Assembly (NCBI GenBank): GCA_900315735.1
Contig: ONAD01000010.1
Location: 1 to 64,000, forward strand
Direction: 5' to 3'
Source: an uncultured Lachnospiraceae bacterium
GTDB taxonomy: Bacteria > Bacillota > Clostridia > Lachnospirales > Lachnospiraceae
DNA: 64,000 nucleotides
The translations under genes were made by a program, and so were the position numbers. The notes beneath the pieces were generated by a model. That model was not told the DNA's origin. It did not search any database and saw nothing but the letters and a program-made list of their open reading frames with translations. Numbering within the stretch: position 1 is the stretch's first letter; each line of letters begins with the position of its first letter. Shown one piece after another: positions 8,984-17,611 of the stretch.

Positions 8984-10072
8984 TTATGGTTCAAAAATAA
9001 GATAGTCCTCAATTTTTAGTTTCTTTAAGGTCTGCATAAAACTATAAATATTTTGGGGACTAGCAGCAATCATTATTTCACATTCTTTCTTATATAATCG
9101 CAGTGAATCAAGTGATATTATATCTACTCCCCTCAATCTGGTTCCAACTAACTTTTGGTTTTGATCTGCAAAATACTTAATTCGTCCTTTATATTTTTCA
9201 TATGCTTTTTTTCCATAGCATCCTGCTCCATAAATCACCAGTTTCTTTGATTTGTTATCCTGAGAATGCCTTTTTATTTCAGGTATAATATCATAAAATT
9301 TTTCTTGAATCTCCCGCGTAAGTACCCCAGCAAATTTCATTTCATAATATATTTGAACAAGCATATCTCTTCTGTCCTTTAATCCGGCAATAATATATTT
9401 TATATATCTTTTTCTCAATTCCAATAATTGCATGTAGATTTCTTTTTTTCTGGTTCCTGTAAGACTTCTCTCATGAATACGATATAAATATAATACTTTA
9501 TCTATAAAATCTATTTTTCCATAGAAAAAAAGAATTCGCAGCCAATAATCATAATCTTCCACCAAAAATCTTTCTCCATCATATTCCCCCACATCTTTCA
9601 ACACACTCCTTCTGTACATGAAACTTGCTCCGACGCAATCATTATAAAGCATCCTCTCGTAGGAATATGTGCAATGCTTTTCCACAAAATTACCATCGCA
9701 ATCTATCATATTCATAGCCGTACAGACCATAATACTGGCTTTGTTAGAGTCCAAGTATTCTACCATTGTTCCAATTGCTTCTGGCAGATATATATTGTCA
9801 TCTGATGTCCATGTTAAATACTCTCCCCGCGCATTGCGGAATCCAATATTCAATGATTCTGGCAATTTTTTGTTTTTTTCATTATTAATAATTCTTATTC
9901 TTTTCTCTTTTTTAGCATAATCCTCAATAACGTTAAATGTATCATCTGTAGAACAATCATTTACTATAATCAGTTCCCAATCCACATATGTCTGCTTTAT
10001 AACACTTTCTATTGCTTCATTTATATACTTATATCCATTATATGTCGGTAATACGATTGATACCTTAGGCAT
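8984..10072 (-). CDS. Family 2 glycosyltransferase with C-terminal YGAG module
   Basis: The 362-aa protein opens PKVSIVLPTYNGYKYINEAI and carries VNDCSTDDT and the acceptor/metal region TWTSDDN, all typical of GT2. Residues from about 273 form the shared module (KKLVIYGAGCYGKKAY, followed by YFADQN and a hydrophobic IMIAASPQN strand). It starts only 2 nt after the stop codon of wecB and is clearly in the same transcript. Its sugar is unknown. ManNAc or a derivative is possible, given the adjacent UDP-GlcNAc 2-epimerase. Confidence 0.8.
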   Translation of the reverse strand: MPKVSIVLPTYNGYKYINEAIESVIKQTYVDWELIIVNDCSTDDTFNVIEDYAKKEKRIRIINNEKNKKLPESLNIGFRNARGEYLTWTSDDNIYLPEAIGTMVEYLDSNKASIMVCTAMNMIDCDGNFVEKHCTYSYERMLYNDCVGASFMYRRSVLKDVGEYDGERFLVEDYDYWLRILFFYGKIDFIDKVLYLYRIHERSLTGTRKKEIYMQLLELRKRYIKYIIAGLKDRRDMLVQIYYEMKFAGVLTREIQEKFYDIIPEIKRHSQDNKSKKLVIYGAGCYGKKAYEKYKGRIKYFADQNQKLVGTRLRGVDIISLDSLRLYKKECEIMIAASPQNIYSFMQTLKKLKIEDYLIFEP

Positions 10073-10074
10073 TT

Positions 10075-11178
10075 TTATTTCCTCTTAAAATAATCTATTA
10101 TAATATTAGCTATCCTTTTTGATGCCAGACCATCACCATACGGGTTCACTGCATTACTCATTTTCCGATAAGTTGTTTCATCCTCCAGCAATTTGCTCGC
10201 TCCCTGGTAAATACTTTCTATTTCTGTTCCCACCAGTTTTAAAGTTCCTGCTTCTATTCCTTCTGGTCGCTCTGTTGTATCCCGTAATACAAGAACCGGT
10301 TTTCCTAACGCAGGGGCCTCTTCTTGAATTCCCCCACTATCTGTAAGAATAAAATAACTTTTATCCATAAAGTTATGGAAATCATATACGTCAAGCGGTT
10401 CTATTACTTTTATCTGATTGCTATCAGAAAATATCCTTTTTGCTATTTTTCGAATTTCAGGGTTCTTATGTATCGGATATATAACCTTAACATCAGGATA
10501 ATTCAGACAAATTTTCTTAACTGCTTCAAAAATATTCTCCATTGGTTTTCCCACATTTTCTCTTCTATGTGCCGTCAATAATAAGACCCTACTGTCGCTA
10601 CACCAATCAAAAATTTCATTTTGATAATCTTTTCTTACTGTTGTTTTTAATGCATCAATCACCGTATTCCCTGTAACAAATACATTCTCTCTTTTTTTCC
10701 CCTCCCTTATCAACTGCTGCCTCGCCAACTTTGTTGGTGCAAAATACAAATCTGTAATCAAATCTACTGCCTGCCTATTGAATTCCTCCGGATATGGAGA
10801 CTTCATATTATATGTTCTAAGTCCTGCCTCCACATGCCCTATTGGAATCCCATGATAAAACGCAGAAAGTCCTGCCGCAAAAGAACTAGATGTATCCCCA
10901 TGCACTAATACCAAATCTGGTTTTTCTCTCTCCATTATTTCATCCAAATTTTGCATAATATTTATTAATATCATACTTAAAGTCTGATTTTTCCGCATGA
11001 TTTCCAAATTATAATCTGCCTCAATTTTGAACAAATTCATAACCTGTAATAACATTTCTTTATGTTGTCCAGTCAAACAGACCTTACACTCTATCTCACC
11101 TTGTTTTTTTAGCTCCTTTATCACCGGACACATTTTAATTGCTTCTGGTCGTGTTCCAAAAATAACCATAATCTTCAT
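10075..11178 (-). CDS. wecB: Non-hydrolysing UDP-N-acetylglucosamine 2-epimerase
   Basis: This 367-aa protein opens MKIMVIFGTRPEAIKMCPV, the signature of the WecB/MnaA family. It also has VLVHGDTSSSFA, HVEAGLRTYNMKSPYPEE, LTAHRRENVG and LTDSGGIQEEAP. These residues line the UDP and allosteric sites of the GT-B-like fold. It interconverts UDP-GlcNAc and UDP-ManNAc, so the glycan assembled by the neighbouring transferases probably contains ManNAc or ManNAc-derived sugar. Length is normal for the family. The gene is flanked by very short gaps (4 nt upstream, 2 nt downstream). Confidence 0.92.
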   Translation of the reverse strand: MKIMVIFGTRPEAIKMCPVIKELKKQGEIECKVCLTGQHKEMLLQVMNLFKIEADYNLEIMRKNQTLSMILINIMQNLDEIMEREKPDLVLVHGDTSSSFAAGLSAFYHGIPIGHVEAGLRTYNMKSPYPEEFNRQAVDLITDLYFAPTKLARQQLIREGKKRENVFVTGNTVIDALKTTVRKDYQNEIFDWCSDSRVLLLTAHRRENVGKPMENIFEAVKKICLNYPDVKVIYPIHKNPEIRKIAKRIFSDSNQIKVIEPLDVYDFHNFMDKSYFILTDSGGIQEEAPALGKPVLVLRDTTERPEGIEAGTLKLVGTEIESIYQGASKLLEDETTYRKMSNAVNPYGDGLASKRIANIIIDYFKRK

Positions 11179-11182
11179 TTTT

Positions 11183-12997
11183 TCACCCTACTGTTCCTAT
11201 CCAGGCATAAAATAATCCATTTGCAGGTTTATCATCAAAATTTATCTTTTTCTCTACTTCAACATCCGAACAGTATTTCCTCATTATATTTCTTAATTCA
11301 TCTTCATCAAACCACTGTTCCCAGTCATCAATATTATAATATCCATACATACTTTTATTTTTATCAACAACAACTATTTTTCCACCTGTCCTTGTTACCC
11401 TTGCCATTTCACACACAGCCCGTTCTATATCCACCGCATGTTCCAATGCCTCACAGGTATATACCATATCAAAGGAATTATCTGTATATGGTATGTTTGT
11501 AAGACTTCCCTGCCTTTGTTCTACTTCTATATTTGAAAAATATTCCATAACTCTTAAAGATAAATCCACTGCATAATATTTATTCCACGGATACTCTTTT
11601 ACGAGTTTTTTTAAATATCTTCCCTTTCCACAGCCTACATCCAGCACCTTTAAATTTGAGGTATTCTTTATATTCTTTAACACATTTCTAACAACTTTAT
11701 ATCTTCCATCATTTATCTCAATTTCATTGTTGAAAATATGTGCAGTACATTCAAATTGTAAAAGATTTCTATAATATAATGCATCTAAAAAATATTTTAC
11801 TGCCCAACTAATCTCGGCACTTGGAAAATATGAAGCCTCTTCTTTTAAATTATTCTCCGACAAATAACTTCCAAACCACCCCCCTGATTCATTCTGTAAT
11901 TTACAGGCATATTCAAATGTTTTATTTCCCTTTTTCAGCTCGCCCAGTCGAAACCATATAAGTGCTATCTGAAACAATCCAGTGGAACATACCCAGTCAA
12001 CATTTTCATATGCTGGTACCTCTCCGTTTTCTCTTTGATATGTCGAAAAATTCTCCATTGCTTCCCTTGCAATTTCTTGTTCACCCATATCAATCATTGC
12101 TTCAATAACATATGCATAGAAATGTGACAACAATTTAAAGTTCAAAATATCATCCAAATAATTCCGCTTATAATAATCAAGAATTTTAATTGCCATGTCC
12201 TTATAATTTGCAATAGAAAATACATCTGCTGCTTCCACCAACGGAGATAAACAATATGTATGAATCAATTCTGAAAAAGCATAACTCTTCGTCCACTGCC
12301 TCTCATCCGGTGCCCGTAATTGTCCTTCTTCCGTCACATTGCTCAAAATCCAGTTACATCCATTTTTTATTGCTATATCCACTTCTCCCTGAACTGGATA
12401 TACATTTCTTACTGCAAGCAGACCCTTCAATATTTGCGCAGAATCAAATATATACGGCTGCTCATTTTCTGTATCATACCAGGAGCCATCCTCTTTTTGA
12501 ATACTACACAGCCACTTCGCATATGATATTGCAAGTTCTTTATAACCCCAACGAAGCAATGTCGGTATATAATAACCCGTTACTTCAGGATATGATTTTC
12601 TTAATAACGAATTATTTATAATACCTTCTCCTTCTATCGTGTTGTTCTTTATCCAATCAACTGCTCTTTTATATACCCCTATATAATCTGGTCTTCTTTT
12701 TATCTTTTCCTTTGTAATTTCAATCTGAAGCTCCTGTATAGACATATATTCATCTACACCTGCCTGCTTTAACTGTTCTTCTAGTTCCTTATAAAATTCA
12801 TTTCCCACCGCAATCACAAAATGTGCATTATTTTCTATTTCCAGTGCTTTTTCCAACGAAACAATATCTATATCAAATATTTTTGTTCCCTGCTTTTTTT
12901 TATCATTGTCCACATAAAACAGAATATTATTTTTTCCAAGCACTTCTAATGCCAAATGGCCATAATTTCCAGCCCCAAAAACAATATATGATTTCAT
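11183..12997 (-). CDS. Three-part fusion: YGAG module, alpha/alpha-toroid domain and SAM methyltransferase
   Basis: This 604-aa protein looks composite. Residues 1-95 are the Rossmann-like module (SYIVFGAGNYGHLAL, then FYVDNDKKK). Residues about 110-410 are helix-rich with repeated motifs such as SIQKEDGSWYD and LQNESGGWFG, resembling the alpha/alpha toroid of terpenoid-cyclase/prenyltransferase-like proteins. Residues from about 445 are a class I methyltransferase: LKVLDVGCGKGRYLKK, then YAVDLS, YTCEALEHAVD and RTGGKIVVVDK. I do not recognise this architecture as a named enzyme. It probably modifies a glycan or lipid-linked glycan. The toroid assignment is by pattern only. Confidence 0.65.
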   Translation of the reverse strand: MKSYIVFGAGNYGHLALEVLGKNNILFYVDNDKKKQGTKIFDIDIVSLEKALEIENNAHFVIAVGNEFYKELEEQLKQAGVDEYMSIQELQIEITKEKIKRRPDYIGVYKRAVDWIKNNTIEGEGIINNSLLRKSYPEVTGYYIPTLLRWGYKELAISYAKWLCSIQKEDGSWYDTENEQPYIFDSAQILKGLLAVRNVYPVQGEVDIAIKNGCNWILSNVTEEGQLRAPDERQWTKSYAFSELIHTYCLSPLVEAADVFSIANYKDMAIKILDYYKRNYLDDILNFKLLSHFYAYVIEAMIDMGEQEIAREAMENFSTYQRENGEVPAYENVDWVCSTGLFQIALIWFRLGELKKGNKTFEYACKLQNESGGWFGSYLSENNLKEEASYFPSAEISWAVKYFLDALYYRNLLQFECTAHIFNNEIEINDGRYKVVRNVLKNIKNTSNLKVLDVGCGKGRYLKKLVKEYPWNKYYAVDLSLRVMEYFSNIEVEQRQGSLTNIPYTDNSFDMVYTCEALEHAVDIERAVCEMARVTRTGGKIVVVDKNKSMYGYYNIDDWEQWFDEDELRNIMRKYCSDVEVEKKINFDDKPANGLFYAWIGTVG

Positions 12998-13032
12998 CTC
13001 TTGTCCTTTCCAGCAAATTTTATTTTTCCCCT

Positions 13033-14424
13033 TTATTCAAGTATCATTTTTGCATTTCTATTTTTCAGTTCACTTACTATCTGTTCTTTTAAATTTCCAT
13101 ATACAGAAACTACAAAAATATTATTTTTGTCTTCACAATCAATTTCATCTATTTCATATATTTTTAAGCCATCTTTTGTAGTCAGTTCTGTTCTTTTCGT
13201 TACAACATAACCTTCAACAATCAATTTTGGCCTTAACAAACGAATACATCTATAAATTATACTTCCTCTCATTCCAGCACCATACAAGAAAATCTTAATA
13301 TCGCTATACTTTTCTAATTCAATTATAAGTGCATATTCTTCTGGATACATTGTTTCTATACACGAAATCAAAAAACCATCCTTTAAGTAATTATGACAAA
13401 AATTTTTTCTGTATTTTTCGTCATAGCCCCATAATCCCATCTCGCTTGTATGATTTCTGTAATAACTTGATATAACTTTTTTATCTTCTATTTTTTCTAT
13501 ATGCAAATTTTCTATAATTTCTTCTAAGAATAATTTTCCCTTTTCTGTATTTATTGCAATGATTGAAGGTGTTTTGCACAAAATATTATGTTCTCTACAA
13601 TATGAAATATTATCAAAATCTCCCACTGTAATATCACTTAAGTGCTTTTTGGTACTATACTCACACTCAAAACAACTCTTTTTTATTCCTGCAGATGTTA
13701 TAAACAGTTTATAGAATATATTTTCTTCACAATCCTCTTTCAAAACAAGTTCTTCCCCACTATATAAAGCCAATGAATAATTATTATAATCTGATGGTGT
13801 TCTAAAATCTACAGATGTAATTTTTGTTTGAAATAAATCTATATAATCTATTAATAACTGTGCATTTATAACTCCATGGCAAAATAAATCCATGCAAAAC
13901 AATTTTTCATAATTATAATATTTTTCATATATTGTACTTACCTGACAGGGAGTACCAGTAAACAATATGTATCTGTCTGCATTTATTGCCTTGTCAACTT
14001 CACTTATAATATCACTCCAGTTACTTTGGACATATTTTGATTTGCGAAGTTTACTCAAATCTTTATAATTTGTTACTCCAATATGCTTTATGGTTCTTGT
14101 CATTTCATCAAAAGATGCCCCAAAAACAATTCCATTTTTTTTCAAAATATAAGCTGCTAGTTGTAAAAAAATACCACCTGACGAACTTTTTTCCACAATC
14201 TTTTGTTCTTTGCTATAACCCACATAGAATTCTTCCACTTTGGATCTATTCTCTCTTATCCTACTATTGCAGGCTCTCTCACATGCTCCGCATTGAATAC
14301 AGCTGCTGTTCACTTGTGGAAAGTAATTAAACCTTCCTTTTTTAAATTGTATAGCTTCTTTTGGACATGCCACCATGCACCTCGCACATACCTTGCAATC
14401 TATCTCTCTATTTAACTTCATCAT
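13033..14424 (-). CDS. FrhB-like Fe-S/flavin oxidoreductase with C-terminal YGAG module
   Basis: The protein is 463 aa. Two 4Fe-4S ferredoxin motifs lie at the N-terminus (C10, C13, C16, C20 and C42, C45, C48, C52). They are followed by a coenzyme F420 hydrogenase/dehydrogenase beta-subunit-like domain, with SSSGGIFLQLA, FTGTPCQVST and FCHGV. A further Cys cluster occurs near SCFECEYS. The last ~100 residues are the shared module (IKIFLYGAGMRGS). FrhB-like proteins often lie beside polysaccharide pyruvyltransferase-family genes in capsule clusters, as here, with the next gene overlapping by 17 bp. The redox reaction on the glycan is not known. Confidence 0.75.
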   Translation of the reverse strand: MMKLNREIDCKVCARCMVACPKEAIQFKKGRFNYFPQVNSSCIQCGACERACNSRIRENRSKVEEFYVGYSKEQKIVEKSSSGGIFLQLAAYILKKNGIVFGASFDEMTRTIKHIGVTNYKDLSKLRKSKYVQSNWSDIISEVDKAINADRYILFTGTPCQVSTIYEKYYNYEKLFCMDLFCHGVINAQLLIDYIDLFQTKITSVDFRTPSDYNNYSLALYSGEELVLKEDCEENIFYKLFITSAGIKKSCFECEYSTKKHLSDITVGDFDNISYCREHNILCKTPSIIAINTEKGKLFLEEIIENLHIEKIEDKKVISSYYRNHTSEMGLWGYDEKYRKNFCHNYLKDGFLISCIETMYPEEYALIIELEKYSDIKIFLYGAGMRGSIIYRCIRLLRPKLIVEGYVVTKRTELTTKDGLKIYEIDEIDCEDKNNIFVVSVYGNLKEQIVSELKNRNAKMILE

Positions 14425-15445
14425 TCAACGTCTCTTTTAAGTACTCCAAAGAATCATTTTTAAGTTTATTCACATTTTTACTAATTACAGTGTAATCCAA
14501 TTTTCTTTCAAAAATTGTTTTAAAATCTTTTTTGTCATCAATATATATCCCTGTTCCTCCCTGCAAATTTTGCAAAAGTGATTCTGATCTATTTTCAACA
14601 TATGGAACTCTATCAAACTTAAATTGCTTTTCAAAAATAATACTCATCATCAATCCATGAAATGTACTGGTAAATACATACTCCGCATTCTCTATCATAC
14701 CAATCCATTCATTCCCTCTTAATTCAATTATCTTCAGACTCATATCGCACCAATCGTTTATAAACCCAATGCTGATTAATTTACATTTTTTATCACGTGC
14801 AAACTTCTTCGCTTCTATTATAAATTCATCGTCCCACTGAATACCATATACTGCGATATAAGATTGATATAATGGCTTCATTATATTTTTATCATTTTTA
14901 AAATCCCAAAGGAATACCGGATCCAATACAATCTCCGGTCTTTTTCCAATATGTTTTTCCACCATATCTGCCGAATTTTTATCTCTAACAGATATTGCAA
15001 AATATTTTTGTAATCCCTCCTGCATCCATTCTTCGAATTTATCTCCGAACCCCATACATCCAAAACTTGCTGCATAAGAAATAAGTTTATCCGTATTAAG
15101 GTTATTTCCTATAAGATGCCTGTCATTTCCCATTTCTGGCACATTAAATTCCCAAATAGCATCTGACCCAGTTATTATTACATCAAATTTACTTTGTTCT
15201 AACTCTTTAAAATCATATCTCTCAGTGTGCGAAATCTGACAATAACTATAGCTAAAACTATTTTCCAATCGTTCATCATTTTTATAATATAAATCATGAT
15301 GAACTGGTGTCAAATATGAAATATGCTTCACTTCGTCCTCTGGCATTAAATTTTTTACTGTATTATTTAATGCATAAGCCTGTGCCCAAGCACCATAATT
15401 AGGCACTCCCCAATACGTTAAAATACCAATTCTTTTCATTTCCAT
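14408..15445 (-). CDS. Polysaccharide pyruvyltransferase family protein
   Basis: The 345-aa protein opens RIGILTYWGVPNYGAWAQAY. It has the later motifs FDVIITGSDAIWEFN, ISYAASFGC, ISVRDKNSADMV, VLDPVFLWD and VFTSTFHGLMMSIIF. These define the CsaB/PS_pyruv_trans GT-B-like family, which transfers pyruvate ketals to sugars. Some members are glycosyltransferases instead. It overlaps the downstream FrhB-like gene by 17 bp and follows the radical SAM gene by 9 nt, so the three are probably made together. The start may be the first or third residue (MEM). Confidence 0.8.
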   Translation of the reverse strand: MEMKRIGILTYWGVPNYGAWAQAYALNNTVKNLMPEDEVKHISYLTPVHHDLYYKNDERLENSFSYSYCQISHTERYDFKELEQSKFDVIITGSDAIWEFNVPEMGNDRHLIGNNLNTDKLISYAASFGCMGFGDKFEEWMQEGLQKYFAISVRDKNSADMVEKHIGKRPEIVLDPVFLWDFKNDKNIMKPLYQSYIAVYGIQWDDEFIIEAKKFARDKKCKLISIGFINDWCDMSLKIIELRGNEWIGMIENAEYVFTSTFHGLMMSIIFEKQFKFDRVPYVENRSESLLQNLQGGTGIYIDDKKDFKTIFERKLDYTVISKNVNKLKNDSLEYLKETLNDEVK

Positions 15446-15454
15446 ATTCCTCTC

Positions 15455-16276
15455 TTATGTCCATTCGCTTATACTTCTTTGGGATATTCCCCACTCTTCT
15501 TTTCTCAATCCTGGTGTATTGCAGTATCTGCAAAATGGTATTGGCTCCGCAAAAAATTTCATTATCTTTTCCTGTTTTTTTACTTTATATATATCTATGT
15601 AATCCCCTTGACATACTTTAAGATCTACTCCAAAAGCCTTATTAAATTTATTTATATGTGCAACCGTTGGACATGGATATAATTTTCCATGCTTTAATAC
15701 CGGGCAAAGATTTGCATTTACGCAATACATAAAACTGCAATTTTCATATCGACTTCCCTTTAAATCCATTACTTTATGCGTCCATCCGCCCTCCGTCATG
15801 TCATCAAAATATCGATATTCAACTTCCCGCTCTTTTGCCTTTTTTTCCAAAAAATCATAATCTATTTTGACAGGGTATTTAGTTGGGCATATACAAATAT
15901 TTTGAGTACGACATGTTTCCCAAAAACTCTCATCCATCTTATCTAGTAAAATTGCATTTGTAACCAAATTAATTATTCCAACTGGGAAATATTTTCTTGT
16001 AAGTTGCATAATTTTTTCAATATTCTTGTGTAAAAGAGGTTCTCCACCTAATAAATTTATATGATGCATCACACCATCTGTCAGTTTTGCCAATCTTGCA
16101 TAATCCCTTTCCAGCTCACATATATCAATATATTCTTCTTCTGATATAGGGCAAAAACTTCCACATCCTTTACAATTCAAATTGCAATGTTCGGTTACTA
16201 TTACATCAAAAAAAATGGTCTTTCTTGGAACAAACTTTGCCAATACATTTATAACTTCTTTTCTATACTTATCCAT
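15455..16276 (-). CDS. Radical SAM protein
   Basis: This 273-aa protein has the radical SAM cluster CxxxCxxC as C31, C35 and C38 in TEHCNLNCKGCGSFCP. A SAM-binding glycine-rich strand follows (LLGGEPLLHKN). The C-terminal part has extra cysteines (CSFMYC, NANLCP, LYPCPT, FCRYC) that may hold an auxiliary cluster, as in SPASM/Twitch enzymes. Related proteins in glycan clusters carry out sugar radical chemistry or epimerisation; the substrate here is unknown. It sits in a compact run with the pyruvyltransferase-family and FrhB-like genes. The FrhB-like ferredoxin protein is a plausible electron donor. Confidence 0.8.
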   Translation of the reverse strand: MDKYRKEVINVLAKFVPRKTIFFDVIVTEHCNLNCKGCGSFCPISEEEYIDICELERDYARLAKLTDGVMHHINLLGGEPLLHKNIEKIMQLTRKYFPVGIINLVTNAILLDKMDESFWETCRTQNICICPTKYPVKIDYDFLEKKAKEREVEYRYFDDMTEGGWTHKVMDLKGSRYENCSFMYCVNANLCPVLKHGKLYPCPTVAHINKFNKAFGVDLKVCQGDYIDIYKVKKQEKIMKFFAEPIPFCRYCNTPGLRKEEWGISQRSISEWT

Positions 16277-16292
16277 GTTTTCCCCTTTTTCA

Positions 16293-17345
16293 TTATTTTT
16301 TTAAAGTTAACAATAAATCCTTTAAATCAAATATTTCATTTTCCTTCCACACTTTTTCTTTAAAAATGTTTGCTATTCTATTTCCAATTAACTTCCAACA
16401 TTTATTATTTAATTCTATTTTTTTTTGACTAATCTCATTTCCTGAAAATTGAATCAGATTACTATTTACATCTATTCCATATGTATTTCCTTTTTCATCC
16501 TCTGTCCACTCAATGCAACAGTAATCACTTTGAAAAGAATACTTTTCTATACTATTTTGTTTTTCTGCCACAACTTCTAAGTTTTTGTCAAATACTACCC
16601 AATAATTTTTTTCCACTGCACTCAAAACAATTTTATTATTCAACTCATCAAGCCACCCGTCATCAATTCCTATATAAACTGATTTCGTAATCTTATTTGT
16701 TTTACAATCATATCTTTTCAAAGTCTTATCCAACATATCATAAACAAATATCTGGTTCTTTCTATATACTATCTGAGAAATTTCTGATATTCCCGGCAAA
16801 ATAAACCGCTCTATATTTTTCTCTTCTGCGTTATACTTCAGAATATAATTCTTATTCCATATCGCATTTAAATATTCATTATCAGCTTTACATGCTGCAC
16901 TAATGCAATCATTCAATTCAACCTTTTCTTTCCAATCCGTTCCATATTCTACCTGTTCAGTTACATAATTAAATCGTACTATTTTCTCATAACAATAGGG
17001 CTTTAAATAAAGCCATTCTCCATCTTTTATATATCCACGGAACATATTAGAACATGCATTTTCTATTTCTATTTTCTTAAACATATCTTTATGTTTTAAA
17101 TAAATCATTATATTTTTTGTATTTGAAGGAATCAATACAATTTTATCCTCTATTGCATATATCCCCCTGAACATATATAAGCACTTCTGTTTTTCACACG
17201 GAATAATTTTTACAACCTCAACTTCTCCGCTTTGTATATTTGTATAACAAAGTAATGGCAATTGTGCATGCACAAACCATAGCCCCCCATTTTCATAGCA
17301 AATACACGATACAGACATTGAAATTTTATTATTTTTTTCTAGCAC
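16293..17345 (-). CDS. Unrecognised protein with propeller-like repeats
   Basis: The GTG at 17345 is chosen as start because GAGGG lies 8 nt before it; an upstream TTG has no such site. The 350-aa product has repeated short beta-rich units: GGLWFVHAQ, DKIVLIPSNTKNIMIY, KDGEWLYLKPY, NQIFVYDMLDKTLKRYDC and NTYGIDVNSNLIQF. These resemble blades of a beta-propeller. There is no signal peptide and no catalytic motif that I recognise. It is the first gene after a possible sigma-28-like promoter at 17566-17591 and precedes the radical SAM gene by 16 nt, so it may be a partner or scaffold of that set. Codon use is very AT-rich. Confidence 0.5.
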   Translation of the reverse strand: MLEKNNKISMSVSCICYENGGLWFVHAQLPLLCYTNIQSGEVEVVKIIPCEKQKCLYMFRGIYAIEDKIVLIPSNTKNIMIYLKHKDMFKKIEIENACSNMFRGYIKDGEWLYLKPYCYEKIVRFNYVTEQVEYGTDWKEKVELNDCISAACKADNEYLNAIWNKNYILKYNAEEKNIERFILPGISEISQIVYRKNQIFVYDMLDKTLKRYDCKTNKITKSVYIGIDDGWLDELNNKIVLSAVEKNYWVVFDKNLEVVAEKQNSIEKYSFQSDYCCIEWTEDEKGNTYGIDVNSNLIQFSGNEISQKKIELNNKCWKLIGNRIANIFKEKVWKENEIFDLKDLLLTLKK

Positions 17346-17366
17346 AATATTTTCCCTCAATTTTGC

Positions 17367-17402
17367 AAACTACAAGAAACACGCTTTGCGAGTTTCTCGA
17401 GT
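17367..17402. repeat. Dispersed hairpin repeat, copy C
   Basis: A 36-bp unit contains the inverted repeat AGAAAC ... GTTTCT around ACGCTTTGCGA. A near copy (about four differences) lies at 60312-60347, and a more diverged one at 60278-60311. This copy lies 22 nt upstream of the GTG start at 17345, within the leader of that gene. Immediately after it (17430-17445) is a second small palindromic stretch (GCATGCAAGCATGC). Confidence 0.6.
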
Positions 17403-17565
17403 TATCGTGGCGCTCGCCAAATCTGCATGCAAGCATGCGATTTTTCTCGCTACTCGCGTAAATTAAATGCCACCCAAACATATTGTTCAGATGGCAGTAC
17501 TTTCACTTTGCTTTCTGCCTCCATGCATCAATTTCATTTCATCCTGAATTTTATTTCTATACAAT
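17403..17565. other. Intergenic leader without a recognised gene
   Basis: This is the remainder of the 266-bp gap between the LicD gene and the propeller-like gene. It holds the small palindrome at 17430-17445 and a short stem TGCCA/TGGCA near 17470-17495. I see no coding potential and no convincing T-tract terminator for the LicD gene. Confidence 0.4.
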
Positions 17566-17591
17566 ATATCGGTTAATTTTTTTCAATCTTA
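17566..17591 (-). promoter_or_regulatory. Possible sigma-28-type promoter for the glycan operon
   Basis: On the minus strand this reads TAAG-N14-ACCGATAT, close to the flagellar sigma factor consensus TAAA-N15-GCCGATAA. It resembles the flgM promoter in this window (TAAG-N15-TCCGATAA). Transcription would run into the genes from 17345 downward after a leader of about 210 nt that holds the hairpin repeat. The spacer is one base short, so this is a candidate only. Confidence 0.45.
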
Positions 17592-17611
17592 ACCCATTAC
17601 TGTTTCTACCG

